Assembly (NCBI RefSeq): GCF_900163665.1
Contig: NZ_FUIA01000004.1
Location: 62,001-126,000, forward strand
DNA: 64,000 bases
Direction of reading: 5' to 3'
From: Frigoribacterium sp. JB110
GTDB lineage: Bacteria; Actinomycetota; Actinomycetes; Actinomycetales; Microbacteriaceae
Part shown: positions 1-8,391 of the stretch, in pieces
Layout: every line of letters starts with the position of its first letter
Position numbering within the stretch: the stretch's first letter is position 1
Notes under the pieces: generated by a model
Database searches by the model: none
The model's input: the letters and a program-made list of their open reading frames with translations, nothing else
Told to the model about the DNA's origin: nothing
Made by a program: the position numbers and the translations under genes

Positions 1-1571
1 GATGCCTCGATCTGCGTGCCGTCGCTGGTCAGCCGCAGCCACACCTCCGAGCCGGCGTAGCGCTGCTGCGTAGTGAACGACGGACTCCCCGCCGACACCA
101 GCTCGGCCACGCGGCCGGGTTTCGCCTGGCCCATGTCGAGCTTGACGTAATCATCGTCGGATGCGTACAGCAGCAACCCGGCCTGCTGGTACTTCTGCGA
201 CGGGTCGATGCTCACCTTCGTGGTCACCTGCCACGCGCCAGTCGGGAGGGATTGCTGCACCAGCGGGGCTGCCGCGACGCCGCCGGCGTAGGTGGGGACG
301 GTCAGGGCACCGCCCGTCGTCTCGTGCCGTGCGAGCTCCTCACGGACCGTGCGCTCCCAGTCGTCGCCGAGCGCACTGTCGAACTCGTCGGAACCCGGCG
401 CTGCGCACGTGGCGAACACCGGGTTGTCCTCATCGACGGGGAAACCACCGAACGGCGGCTCGATGACCGTATCCGCGCCCGCCTTCGCCCAGGCGATGGT
501 GCCGCCCAGCCGATCACCCGACTCGTAGAAGAGGTAGGTCTCGCCGTCGTCTTCGACGATCTCCGGTGCGGCCACGCGGCCGGTGTCGGTGCCCAGTCCG
601 CTGGCTTCATGCAGCACGATCGGCAGATCGCCGACATCCCTCAGCGTCGGGTCGATCGTCCGTGCGTAGCTCTTCCCGCTCGAGGCGTGGTAGATGACGT
701 AGAGCTGTCCGTCGTGTTCCCAGAGGTTCGCAGCCGACACGTTCGCGCCCTCTTCGACCCCCGGCTCCACGACGGGTACCGGGTCGACGACCCAGGTGCG
801 GGCATCCACCGACTCTGCGAGGCGGATGCGACGGATGCCCCGGAGCCCGCCGTCGACAGGTGCGTCGTCATTGGCCATGTAGAACATCGCGTACTCGTAC
901 TCCGAGTCCGGATCGGGGTGGTCGAAGACGCGTGCGTAGCTGGACTCCGTGACCTTCGGCGTTCCGGGTGCATCGCCCATCGCATTGGTGACCGCCTCGC
1001 CGCCGTATTCGAAGGTGACGCCGTCGTCGCTGGTGGCGTATCGGGTGACGGAGTTGTCGCCGTGGAAGTAGAGGAACAGCTTCCCCTCCTCGGAGTTCCA
1101 GAACGCGTCGGGTGACGAGACATGTCGCGCGCCCGGCCTGCCGTCTTCGAGGTTGTAGTGCGGCTCCCAGACGTGCGAGATCAGCGGATTGTCCTGGTAC
1201 TCCGTCCACGGCCCTTCCGGACTGTCGGCGTACATCAGGATGATGCCGCCAGGATCATCGTGCGGTGCGGTGTACAGGTACCACTCGCCGAGCGGGTTCT
1301 CGAGGTGCGCGCCGGCATGGAACACGCTCGGGAAGATGTACTCGTTCGCGCCGAAGTCCATCTCGGGTTTGTCGGTGACGATGCCCTGGTAGCCGAACTC
1401 CGGCCAGTCATCGGGCGGCGGAGCCACTTCCGAGGCGGTGACGGCGCCGGATGCCGCGGCCGCCGTGGTCGCGGAGGCCGGAAGCACTCCGGTCGAGGCG
1501 ACGGTCGCCGCCGCGGCGACTGCGGCGATCGTCAGCGCGGCTCTGCGCAGACGTCTGATGGTGGATCTCAT
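1..1571 (-). CDS. Secreted GH43-like five-bladed propeller protein with C-terminal ConA-like domain, partial
   Basis: This is an exported carbohydrate-active protein. About 523 codons are visible and the 3' end lies beyond the left edge, so no stop is present. It starts with ATG behind GGGAGCAGGA and has a signal peptide of about 40 residues (Arg-rich start, Ala/Val-rich core, PASA-type cleavage region). Residues ~55-390 show repeating blade motifs such as GEWYLYTAPHDDP, SSPDAFWNSEEGKLFLYFHG and APEIVEDDGETYLFYES, typical of GH43/GH-J-like folds. From about residue 400 (DEFDSALGDDW, then QQAGLLLYASDDDYVKLD) it resembles the DUF1349/beta-xylosidase C-terminal sandwich. It sits last in the LacI-ABC operon, so extracellular glycan trimming is inferred. 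The substrate is unknown and the catalytic acids were not assigned. Confidence 0.75.
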   Translation of the reverse strand, partial: MRSTIRRLRRAALTIAAVAAAATVASTGVLPASATTAAAASGAVTASEVAPPPDDWPEFGYQGIVTDKPEMDFGANEYIFPSVFHAGAHLENPLGEWYLYTAPHDDPGGIILMYADSPEGPWTEYQDNPLISHVWEPHYNLEDGRPGARHVSSPDAFWNSEEGKLFLYFHGDNSVTRYATSDDGVTFEYGGEAVTNAMGDAPGTPKVTESSYARVFDHPDPDSEYEYAMFYMANDDAPVDGGLRGIRRIRLAESVDARTWVVDPVPVVEPGVEEGANVSAANLWEHDGQLYVIYHASSGKSYARTIDPTLRDVGDLPIVLHEASGLGTDTGRVAAPEIVEDDGETYLFYESGDRLGGTIAWAKAGADTVIEPPFGGFPVDEDNPVFATCAAPGSDEFDSALGDDWERTVREELARHETTGGALTVPTYAGGVAAAPLVQQSLPTGAWQVTTKVSIDPSQKYQQAGLLLYASDDDYVKLDMGQAKPGRVAELVSAGSPSFTTQQRYAGSEVWLRLTSDGTQIEA

Positions 1572-1590
1572 TCCTGCTCCCTTTCGTTGG

Positions 1591-1608
1591 GCGCCCGGAT
1601 CCGGGCGC
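1591..1608. repeat. Perfect 18-bp palindrome between permease and GH43-like gene
   Basis: GCGCCCGGA followed directly by TCCGGGCGC lies in the 86-bp gap inside the sugar operon. It has no spacer, so it would fold poorly as a terminator. A weak attenuator or a protein-binding site are both possible; nothing in the sequence decides. Confidence 0.4.
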
Positions 1609-1657
1609 GACGAGTACCGGGCACCTCGTATCCGGCGCCCGCATGATGAGCTGCGAC

Positions 1658-2596
1658 TCAGCCCTTCAGGCCGGTCTGGGCGAGGCCCTGCACGAACTGC
1701 TTCTGGGCGAACAGGAACACCACCAGTACCGGAACGACGGTGAGGGTCGTCGCGGCGAGCTGCACGTTCCACATCGGGCCGCCGTACGCGTCGACGTACT
1801 GGGTGAGCGCCTGCGGCAGAGTGAACATCTCCTTGCTCGACAGGTAGACGATCGGTTCGAGGTACAGGTTCCACGACTTCAGGAAGGTGAAGATCGCCAC
1901 GGCCGCGAGCGCGGGGCGTGCCAGCGGGAACGCGATCCGCCAGAAGATGCCCCATCTGCCGAGTCCGTCCATCCGACCCGCCTCCTCCAGCTCACCCGGC
2001 AGGCTGATGAAGAACTGCCGCATGATGAACACGCTCAGCACCGCGGGTGCGCCGAAGATCGGGATGATGATCAGCGGCCAGTGCGTATCGATCAGGCCCA
2101 GAGCGTTCACCAGCCGGAACAGCGGAACGATCGTGACCTCGCTCGGCACGAGCAGCCCCACCAGCACGATCAGGAACAGCGCGTTCGCGCCGGGGAACCG
2201 GATGCGCGCGAAGGCGTAGCCGGCCATCGCGGCCACGAGCATGGTGCCGACCGTGACGATGATCGCGATGTAGAGGCTGTTCCAGTACTGCTGGGCGAAG
2301 GGCTGCAGTCGGAACACGTCGCCGTATGCGTCGAAGCTCGGGTTCTCCGGCCACAGCGTCGGAACGCTGCGCAGGATCTCGCTCATCGGTTTCAGGCTGG
2401 ATGTGGCCATCCACCAGGTCGGGAAGATGAACGGGATGCTGAGCACGGCCAGCAGCGCGACCAGGCCGATCGTGGTCCAACGACGCTTGGTGCGCGAGCC
2501 GCCAGCACGCGCCCGGCGAGGCGGGATGGTCGAACCGGTCACGACGGATGTGGTGTCGACCGGATCGACGTCGGCCAGTGGAGCGTCAGTTCTCAT
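1658..2596 (-). CDS. Carbohydrate ABC transporter permease, MalG type
   Basis: Inner-membrane permease of a CUT1-family sugar importer, 312 residues. About six membrane spans follow a charged N-terminal tail (residues 1-40). The cytoplasmic EAA loop that contacts the ATPase reads EEAGRMDGLGRWGIFWRIAF around residue 220. It starts at ATG 2596 behind GAGGTGG and overlaps the upstream permease by 11 bp, which implies translational coupling. No ATPase gene lies in the visible part of the operon; CUT1 systems often share a distant MsiK-like ATPase, which is an inference here. Confidence 0.9.
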   Translation of the reverse strand: MRTDAPLADVDPVDTTSVVTGSTIPPRRARAGGSRTKRRWTTIGLVALLAVLSIPFIFPTWWMATSSLKPMSEILRSVPTLWPENPSFDAYGDVFRLQPFAQQYWNSLYIAIIVTVGTMLVAAMAGYAFARIRFPGANALFLIVLVGLLVPSEVTIVPLFRLVNALGLIDTHWPLIIIPIFGAPAVLSVFIMRQFFISLPGELEEAGRMDGLGRWGIFWRIAFPLARPALAAVAIFTFLKSWNLYLEPIVYLSSKEMFTLPQALTQYVDAYGGPMWNVQLAATTLTVVPVLVVFLFAQKQFVQGLAQTGLKG

Positions 2597-3557
2597 GGAA
2601 GACCCACCTCTTTCGCGTCTGCCACTGGATCAGTGTCAGCACCAGGACGATCAGGAACAGCAGGACGGAGACGCCGCTGGCGTAGCCGAAGTCGTTGAAG
2701 CGGAACGCCTGCTGATACAGGTAGTAGACGAGCACGGTGGTCGAGTTGCCCGGTCCGCCGCCGGTGAGCACCGCGATCTGCGCGAACACCTCGAGCGATC
2801 CGACGATGGTCAGGATCGACGTGAGCAGGATCGTCGGGCTGATCATCGGAAGCGTGATCGAGCGGAACCGGCGCCACGCGCGTGCGCCGTCGATGCGCGC
2901 GGCCTCCATGATCTCCTCCGGCACGCCCTGCAGGGCGGCCAGGAACAGGATCATGTTCATGCCGACGTTCTTGAACACCTGCACCACGATCACCGAGATC
3001 ATCGCCGTGACGTCGTGCCGCAGCCAGTTCGGCCCTTCTACACCGATGAGGGCGAGGAAGCTGTTCACGCCGCCGTCAGCCTGCAGCAGGAAGCTCCATA
3101 CGATCGTCCATGCCACCAGCGACACGACGACGGGGGAGAAGAAGAAGGTGCGGAAAGTCGTCGTACCAGGCAGCTTCTGGTTCAGCAGCACTGCGAGGAA
3201 CAGAGCGAGGGCGATGTTGAGCACGACGAGCCCGATGGAGAACCAGAGGCTCGCCAGCAGGGAGTCGTGCAGTCCCTGGTCGGTCAGCATCCGCTCGTAG
3301 TTCTCAGCGCCCGAGAAGACGAAGGTGTTCGCCAGCACGTTCCAGTCGTGCAGCGAGAACCAGAACACGGCGACCAGCGGTGCGATGACGAAGGCGAACG
3401 CGCCGAGAACGGCTGGCGCGACCATCGTGTAGCCCACGATCCAGTCGCTCCGTCTGGCCGCGGACACGCGTCTGCGCCCACCCGCGGGACGGGAAGCGCG
3501 CCCTGCGCGTCCCCGCCCCGCGGCTTCGACCGCTCCGGGTGCGGCTGTGGTGGTCAT
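2586..3557 (-). CDS. Carbohydrate ABC transporter permease, MalF/UgpA type
   Basis: First permease of the sugar importer, 323 residues, with a 35-residue basic cytoplasmic N-terminus and about six membrane spans. The EAA-loop region reads EIMEAARIDGARAWRRFRSI around residue 220. Its start is 6 bp after the binding-protein stop and its end overlaps the second permease, so binding protein and both permeases form one translationally linked unit. The likely partners are the lipoprotein at 3564-4871 and the permease at 1658-2596. Confidence 0.9.
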   Translation of the reverse strand: MTTTAAPGAVEAAGRGRAGRASRPAGGRRRVSAARRSDWIVGYTMVAPAVLGAFAFVIAPLVAVFWFSLHDWNVLANTFVFSGAENYERMLTDQGLHDSLLASLWFSIGLVVLNIALALFLAVLLNQKLPGTTTFRTFFFSPVVVSLVAWTIVWSFLLQADGGVNSFLALIGVEGPNWLRHDVTAMISVIVVQVFKNVGMNMILFLAALQGVPEEIMEAARIDGARAWRRFRSITLPMISPTILLTSILTIVGSLEVFAQIAVLTGGGPGNSTTVLVYYLYQQAFRFNDFGYASGVSVLLFLIVLVLTLIQWQTRKRWVFHEN

Positions 3558-3563
3558 CCGGTA

Positions 3564-4871
3564 TCAACCCTCCAACAGAGGTGCGATCGCGTCGCAGGTG
3601 TCGTCGAGCACGCTCTCGACGTCGGCATCGGCGCTCCACATCGCGTCGAGCTCGGAGCGCACGGTGTCCTGCAGCTTCGCGAAGTTCGCGTGCGTCGGCT
3701 TGGTGACGGCGTCCTGGATGCCGTCGACGACGACGGCCTGCAGCTGGTCCTCGCTGAGATTCGGGTTCGCCGATGCCAGCGTCTCGGAGTTCAGCAGCGA
3801 CTCGCGCGGCGGCGGGAAGTACGTCGCCAGCTTCTCAGCGTTCTCAGGGTTGGTGAAGTGCGCGAGGAAGTCCGCGGCGATGGTGGGGTGCTCGGCATTC
3901 GCGAATACGCCGATACCGGCCTGGCCGATCACGTTCTGCTGGCCTGCAGGGCCCGCCGGCATCGGTACGAGGTCCCATTCGAAGGAATCGTCCAGTGAGG
4001 ATGCGCGGCTGATCTGCGTGATGGTCATCGCGGCGTCCCCCGCGAAGAAGTCCGCGGTGGTGCCGGGCTGCGGCATCGCGTCGTCATCGAAGGTCGCATT
4101 GTGGATCCATGTCATCGCGTCGACCATGTCCTGGTCGGCGAGCGTGCACTGCGTGCCGTCGTCGCTCCACGGCGCAGCGCCCCAGCCGTTCCACACGGTG
4201 GCGAGGTTCTCCCAGGCCTGGTACTCGAAGTCGCGCACGACGAGTCCCTGCTTGCCGGATTCCTCTGCGGCGGCCGCCGACATGTCGCGGGCCGCGTCGA
4301 AGGTCCAGTCGCCGGATGCGACGAGGCCGGCCGGGTCGTCCTGGCCGGCGGCGGAGAGCTGGTCGGTGTTCACGAACATCGCGAACGGGCTGTTCGAGAA
4401 CGGATAGGCGAACAGGCCGTCGTCCTGTTGCCAGAGCGCGAGCGACGACTCAAGCAGGTCGTCGTAGGCGTATCCGTCGGTCTCCTCGAGCGTCGGCGCG
4501 AGATCGACCAGAGCCCCGCTCTGCACGAACTCCGGAGCGTAGCTCTCCAGGATCCAGCCCATATCCGGTGCGTTGCCTCCGGCGAGCTGCGTGGTCAGCG
4601 TCGTGGTGTAGTCCTCGAACGGGATGGACTCGAAGGTCACGTCCGAGACGAGATCCGGGTTGGCGGCGACGTAGGCATCTGCGATGTCCTGGAACAGGCC
4701 GAGCTGTGTCTCGTCGGCCGTCCAGACCGTCATACGCAGCTCCACCGGCTCGTCGGGAGTCTCTGTCTCTGTGGGGGAGCTGCTGCAGCCAGCCAGGGTG
4801 AGCGCGGCAGCCGCGACGCCGCCTGCGACCGCGAGCAGTGCGCGCCTGCGGCGCGATTGCGGATGGATCAT
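3564..4871 (-). CDS. Sugar ABC transporter substrate-binding lipoprotein
   Basis: Extracytoplasmic solute-binding protein (family 1), 435 residues. A Tat/Sec-like signal with four Arg is followed by the lipobox LTLAGC, placing the lipidated Cys at residue 29. The body has the usual two-lobe pattern, including FESIPFEDYTTTLTTQLAGG and the late block GQAGIGVFANAEHPTIAADF. ATG 4871 follows AAGAGGAGAACATC, a strong ribosome site. It lies between the FAD oxidoreductase (45 bp upstream) and the permeases. Ligand cannot be read from sequence; the neighbouring GH43-like protein suggests an oligosaccharide. Confidence 0.92.
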   Translation of the reverse strand: MIHPQSRRRRALLAVAGGVAAAALTLAGCSSSPTETETPDEPVELRMTVWTADETQLGLFQDIADAYVAANPDLVSDVTFESIPFEDYTTTLTTQLAGGNAPDMGWILESYAPEFVQSGALVDLAPTLEETDGYAYDDLLESSLALWQQDDGLFAYPFSNSPFAMFVNTDQLSAAGQDDPAGLVASGDWTFDAARDMSAAAAEESGKQGLVVRDFEYQAWENLATVWNGWGAAPWSDDGTQCTLADQDMVDAMTWIHNATFDDDAMPQPGTTADFFAGDAAMTITQISRASSLDDSFEWDLVPMPAGPAGQQNVIGQAGIGVFANAEHPTIAADFLAHFTNPENAEKLATYFPPPRESLLNSETLASANPNLSEDQLQAVVVDGIQDAVTKPTHANFAKLQDTVRSELDAMWSADADVESVLDDTCDAIAPLLEG

Positions 4872-4916
4872 GATGTTCTCCTCTTCATTGAGAGTTCTCG
4901 AGTGTGCGTAGGGGGC

Positions 4917-6542
4917 TCAGTAGGCGTGCACGCGGCCGTCGGGCCAGTGCCGCTCGACGCCCGCCGCGTCGAGTTCGCCCTGATAGGCGGACAGCTGTGC
5001 GGGGTCGGCGTGCACGGCATGCGGTGTGGTGCCCGTCGCCGTGCAGAACGCGGCGAGGTGACCGGCCGCCTCGCCGATGTTCCACTCGACGGGGTGCAGC
5101 CGGTAGCAGCCGTTCGTGATGTGCGTGGTGCCGATGTTCTTGTTCGCCGCGAGCAGGTTGGTCATCCGCTGGGGGATGAGCGCGCCGAGCGGGATCTCGA
5201 AGGGCGTGGACGCGACGTCGATGTAGGTGTCGCCGCCGGTGGAGGGATGCAGATCGATGCGGTACATGCCCACCCCGACCGACTCCTCATAGCGCGTCGC
5301 GCCCGCGTCGCCGCGCACGGCATAGGAGACGTCGTTCTCGGTGATGGTCGTCAGGGCCCTGATCCGGCGGGACTCGCGGTGGTACGGCGCCTGCGCGAGC
5401 CCGTCATCCGAGCCCATCACATCCGGTCGCAGCCGCAGGCCTGGGAAGCCGGCGCCGCCGTCGGGGCGAGGTGCCTCGGTCTGCATCCAGTAGAGCATCG
5501 ACAGGCTGAGCCGTCTGGCCGCGTCGTAGCGCTCGAGCTCCGTCTCGCGCGGCGCGTCGAGCACCGGCGCGACGAAGTAGTCGATGCTCGGCCAGTTCAC
5601 CAGACAGATGTCGCTGGCGTAGAACCCGTCGGCGAACAGATCACGGGCGGCGATCCGGCGGAACAGCCACAGGTTGTGATCTCCGGCGTTGCGTGACTGG
5701 TCGGCGTCGACGGCGAGTGCGTCGTCGCCGGGGTTCGGGTCGAACTCGCGGGTGCCCATCTCCAGCGTGCGCGGGTTCGGGGCCGTCCACGACAGCATCC
5801 GCTCGCCCTGCCAGGCATCCGGCGCGTAGTCGCGCCAGAAGTCGTAGTCGGCGGGGCGCTCGATGGTGTGGTCGCCGTCGACGTGCTCGACGACGAAGCA
5901 CACGCTCAGCGCCTGCACGTTGTCGGGCTGCGCGACATCCGGGGCGCTCGGCTCTCCCGTCTCGGCGCGCGATTCGAATCCGGTGACGTACTCGGTGCCG
6001 GTCAGCGGCAGCAGCTCGCCGGTCTCGGTGGAGTCGATCACGTACGGAGCTGTGACCGTGGTGCGCTCGCCGCCTGTGACCGATTCGAGCGTGACGGCCG
6101 TCACGCGGTCACCGTCGACCGTCGCGGCGACGGGTCGGGTGCGCTCGAGCAGTCGGATGCGCCCGGATGACCGGTGCGGGGCGAGCATCTCCTCGAGCAC
6201 GCCGACGGCGACGCGCGGCTCATGGCAGAGCTTCGAGACCCAGCCGGCGCCGGGGTTGAGAGCCTCCCTGGCTCGGGCGGCGTCGGTGAGAGGATACCGA
6301 CGCCGGTATACGTCCCTGATGCTGTCGCGCAGCGCGCGGTAGCGAGCCGTGACGCCGAACTCCTCCACCCACGGGTGCTCGTCAGGTGGCACCGCCTGGG
6401 ACGTGAGCTGTCCGCCGATCCATGGGAACTCCTCGGTCAGGATGACGTTCGCGCCGCGGTCTGCGGCGGCGAGGGCTGCGGCGACGCCGCCGAGTCCGGC
6501 GCCGACGACGAGGATGTCGGTGGTCAGTTCACGCGTGGTCAC
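4917..6542 (-). CDS. FAD-dependent oxidoreductase (PF12831-like)
   Basis: Flavin-binding oxidoreductase of 541 residues. The N-terminus carries the dinucleotide-binding motif GAGLGG at residues 14-19, ending in an acidic residue (TEE) as expected for FAD, and a later YVIDSTETGELLPLTG block typical of the FAD_oxidored family. I chose GTG 6542, preceded by AAGAAGGAACCATTC, because longer upstream readings overlap the LacI gene and give low-complexity sequence. It overlaps the lacI stop by 14 bp, so it is probably co-translated. It may oxidise or desaturate an imported sugar or sugar acid. The substrate is unknown. Confidence 0.85.
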   Translation of the reverse strand: MTTRELTTDILVVGAGLGGVAAALAAADRGANVILTEEFPWIGGQLTSQAVPPDEHPWVEEFGVTARYRALRDSIRDVYRRRYPLTDAARAREALNPGAGWVSKLCHEPRVAVGVLEEMLAPHRSSGRIRLLERTRPVAATVDGDRVTAVTLESVTGGERTTVTAPYVIDSTETGELLPLTGTEYVTGFESRAETGEPSAPDVAQPDNVQALSVCFVVEHVDGDHTIERPADYDFWRDYAPDAWQGERMLSWTAPNPRTLEMGTREFDPNPGDDALAVDADQSRNAGDHNLWLFRRIAARDLFADGFYASDICLVNWPSIDYFVAPVLDAPRETELERYDAARRLSLSMLYWMQTEAPRPDGGAGFPGLRLRPDVMGSDDGLAQAPYHRESRRIRALTTITENDVSYAVRGDAGATRYEESVGVGMYRIDLHPSTGGDTYIDVASTPFEIPLGALIPQRMTNLLAANKNIGTTHITNGCYRLHPVEWNIGEAAGHLAAFCTATGTTPHAVHADPAQLSAYQGELDAAGVERHWPDGRVHAY

Positions 6543-7641
6543 GAATGGTTCCTTCTTCGTTGTCTGAGGTGGCCGCCACGGCGAGGGTCTCGCCGTCGAC
6601 GTCGGGGCAATCGAGCATCTGATGGAAGTCTTCGTCGTCGAGCGCCGGCGCATTCTGCATCCGGCCATCGGGCGAGCGGGGTGCAGGGGACTCCTGGTCG
6701 ACGATCCGAGACAGCAGCACGAGGGCGCGTGCGCCCATCTCCTCGCGCGGGATGGCGAAGCCCGACCAGATGCGACCGCCGTGCCGAGGGTGCAGCGGTT
6801 GCCCGAGCAGCAGCATCGACACGTCCTGCGGTACCTTCAGTCCCCGCGCCAGGAGCTCGTCTGCGAGTTCCTCCGGGTAGTTCTCCGGAGCGACCAGGAT
6901 CGCGGTGAGACGGCGTTCGGCGATCTCCTGCGCGGCACCCGTGACGTCGTGCACGTCGACGAAGCGCAGCGGCAGGCCATGGGCGCGCATCGCGTTCCGG
7001 TATCCCTCGACGCGGTCGAGCGTGGGCTGGTCGGTCGACTGCGGCCCCGCATACCCGATACGGGTGTGCCCCGCCGCGAGCAGTCGCTCCACCTGGCGCG
7101 AGGTGGCGGTGATGTAGTCGGCGCCGACATACGGCAGCATCCGCCCCTCGCTCACGCGCTTCCCGATGAACACGAACGGATAGTTTGTGTCGAGCAGGTG
7201 CTGCAGCTCGCCGCGGTCCTCATGCTGGCCGAGCAGCAGACAGCCGTCGGCGATGCCGAGCCGCTGCCAGCCGTCTCTGGCCAGCCGGCGGCGCCCCTCG
7301 ACGACCCGCGCCGACGTGAACAGCAGCATGTCGACGCCGAGCTTCTCCGCAGCGTGTTCGATGCCGACAAGGAATGCGCCGTAGAAGTCCTGACCGCCGC
7401 GCGGGAAGGTCGACTCGTAGGTGAAGACGCCGAGGATCTGGTTTCGGCCGCCCGCGAGGCGCTTGGCGACAGGGTTCGCGGAGTAGCCGGTGATCCGGAT
7501 GGCGTCGAGCACGCGGCTGCGGGTCTCCTCGGAGATGCGAACGCCAGCGGGAGCGTTGCCGTTCAAGACGAAGCTCACGGTGGACTGGCTGACGCCGGCC
7601 ATCGCGGCGACATCGGCCTGTGTGAAACGATGACGCGGCAT
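6529..7641 (-). CDS. LacI-family transcriptional regulator
   Basis: Sugar-responsive repressor of 370 residues. The N-terminal helix-turn-helix reads FTQADVAAMAGVSQSTVSFV, followed by the hinge helix NPVAKRLAGG and a periplasmic-binding-like effector domain. The start is ATG 7641 behind AGGAGGATCGG; upstream in-frame sequence lacks coding character. It is the first gene of the operon and runs divergently from the Fur-like gene. A 14-bp palindrome with a central CG at 7717-7730 lies 76 bp upstream and is the obvious autoregulatory operator. Confidence 0.93.
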   Translation of the reverse strand: MPRHRFTQADVAAMAGVSQSTVSFVLNGNAPAGVRISEETRSRVLDAIRITGYSANPVAKRLAGGRNQILGVFTYESTFPRGGQDFYGAFLVGIEHAAEKLGVDMLLFTSARVVEGRRRLARDGWQRLGIADGCLLLGQHEDRGELQHLLDTNYPFVFIGKRVSEGRMLPYVGADYITATSRQVERLLAAGHTRIGYAGPQSTDQPTLDRVEGYRNAMRAHGLPLRFVDVHDVTGAAQEIAERRLTAILVAPENYPEELADELLARGLKVPQDVSMLLLGQPLHPRHGGRIWSGFAIPREEMGARALVLLSRIVDQESPAPRSPDGRMQNAPALDDEDFHQMLDCPDVDGETLAVAATSDNEEGTIRDHA

Positions 7642-7716
7642 CCGATCCTCCTCAATCTGCGAACGCTGGGGCGATGACACAGAAGTCTGCGGGGCGGCGA
7701 AAGCGCGGTCAAGAAG

Positions 7717-7730
7717 ATAATGCGCATTAT
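7717..7730. promoter_or_regulatory. Candidate LacI-family operator
   Basis: ATAATGCGCATTAT is a perfect 14-bp palindrome with the central CpG typical of LacI-family operators. An overlapping palindrome, GCATTATTAATGC (7724-7736), and a lone half-site GCATTAT at 7779-7785 lie alongside. The AT-rich block stands out in this high-GC region and sits upstream of the lacI start. Binding by the adjacent regulator is inferred. Confidence 0.6.
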
Positions 7731-7977
7731 TAATGCAGGCCTCTGCGGTGTGATTCCGCCCATCGCGCACGCCGATCCGCATTATCGGCGGACGTCGGCA
7801 ACCTGTCACCGCCTGATCCCCTTGTCTCCCGCGCCGCGCCTGCGAAAGTGCCGGTTGTGATCGAGTGTGGGACTTGCGCACGCACACAGGTGCCATGCTC
7901 GGTGCAAAGGGGCACGCTCGGCGGGGATGCGCAGATGCGGCGCAAGTCGCGACCAGCCGCATCTGAGCTGGGCGCCG

Positions 7978-7983
7978 TAGACT
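7978..7983 (+). promoter_or_regulatory. Probable -10 of a leaderless promoter for the Fur-like gene
   Basis: TAGACT ends six bases before ATG 7990, and there is no Shine-Dalgarno sequence between them. This spacing would put the transcript start at or next to the start codon. The 348-bp gap 7642-7989 otherwise holds the LacI operator; I saw no gene in it. Confidence 0.45.
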
Positions 7984-7989
7984 CTCCCC

Positions 7990-8391
7990 ATGGCCCAGAG
8001 GAACACGTGGCAGCGCGAGCGCGTGCGGAACGCGCTCGGCGAGGTTGAGGGTTTCGTGAGCGCGCAGACGCTGCACCAGGTGCTGCGCGACGCCGAGACG
8101 GGCATCGGCCTGGCCACCGTGTACCGCACGCTGGCAGGCCTCACCGCCAGCGGCGAGGCGGACTCGCTGCAGAGCCCCGAGGGCGAGGCGCTCTACCGCG
8201 CATGCGAGAGCAGCGGGCACCACCACCACCTGATCTGCCGCTCATGCGGCACTGCCGTGGAGATCGAGGCGACGGCCGTGGAGAAGTGGGCCCGCGACAC
8301 GGCGGCGCAGAACGGTTTCATCGAGGCCGAGCACGTCATCGACATCTTCGGGCTGTGCGCGGCGTGCGCCGCAGCCCGCGACTCTCGATGA
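7990..8391 (+). CDS. Fur-family regulator, probably Zur-like
   Basis: Metal-responsive repressor of 133 residues. The winged helix includes the recognition segment GIGLATVYRTLAGLTASG. The metal region has CESSGHHHHLICRSCG followed by a second pair CAAC near the C-terminus, the usual structural zinc CxxC pairs, plus a His cluster. It starts the operon with a DUF318-type permease and a TIGR03943-like protein, overlapping the permease by ATGA. That context favours zinc control over iron or peroxide control, but the ligand is an inference. The start looks leaderless. Confidence 0.85.
   Translation: MAQRNTWQRERVRNALGEVEGFVSAQTLHQVLRDAETGIGLATVYRTLAGLTASGEADSLQSPEGEALYRACESSGHHHHLICRSCGTAVEIEATAVEKWARDTAAQNGFIEAEHVIDIFGLCAACAAARDSR

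Noticed and set aside
4101..5696. Long plus-strand open frame opposite the binding protein and FAD oxidoreductase
   Set aside because: It is antisense to two well-supported genes, with Arg/Val/Gly-rich low-complexity sequence and no family motifs; such frames arise from high GC.
5971..5980. GATTCGAATC, resembling a tRNA T-loop
   Set aside because: It lies inside the FAD oxidoreductase coding frame, and no cloverleaf stems surround it.
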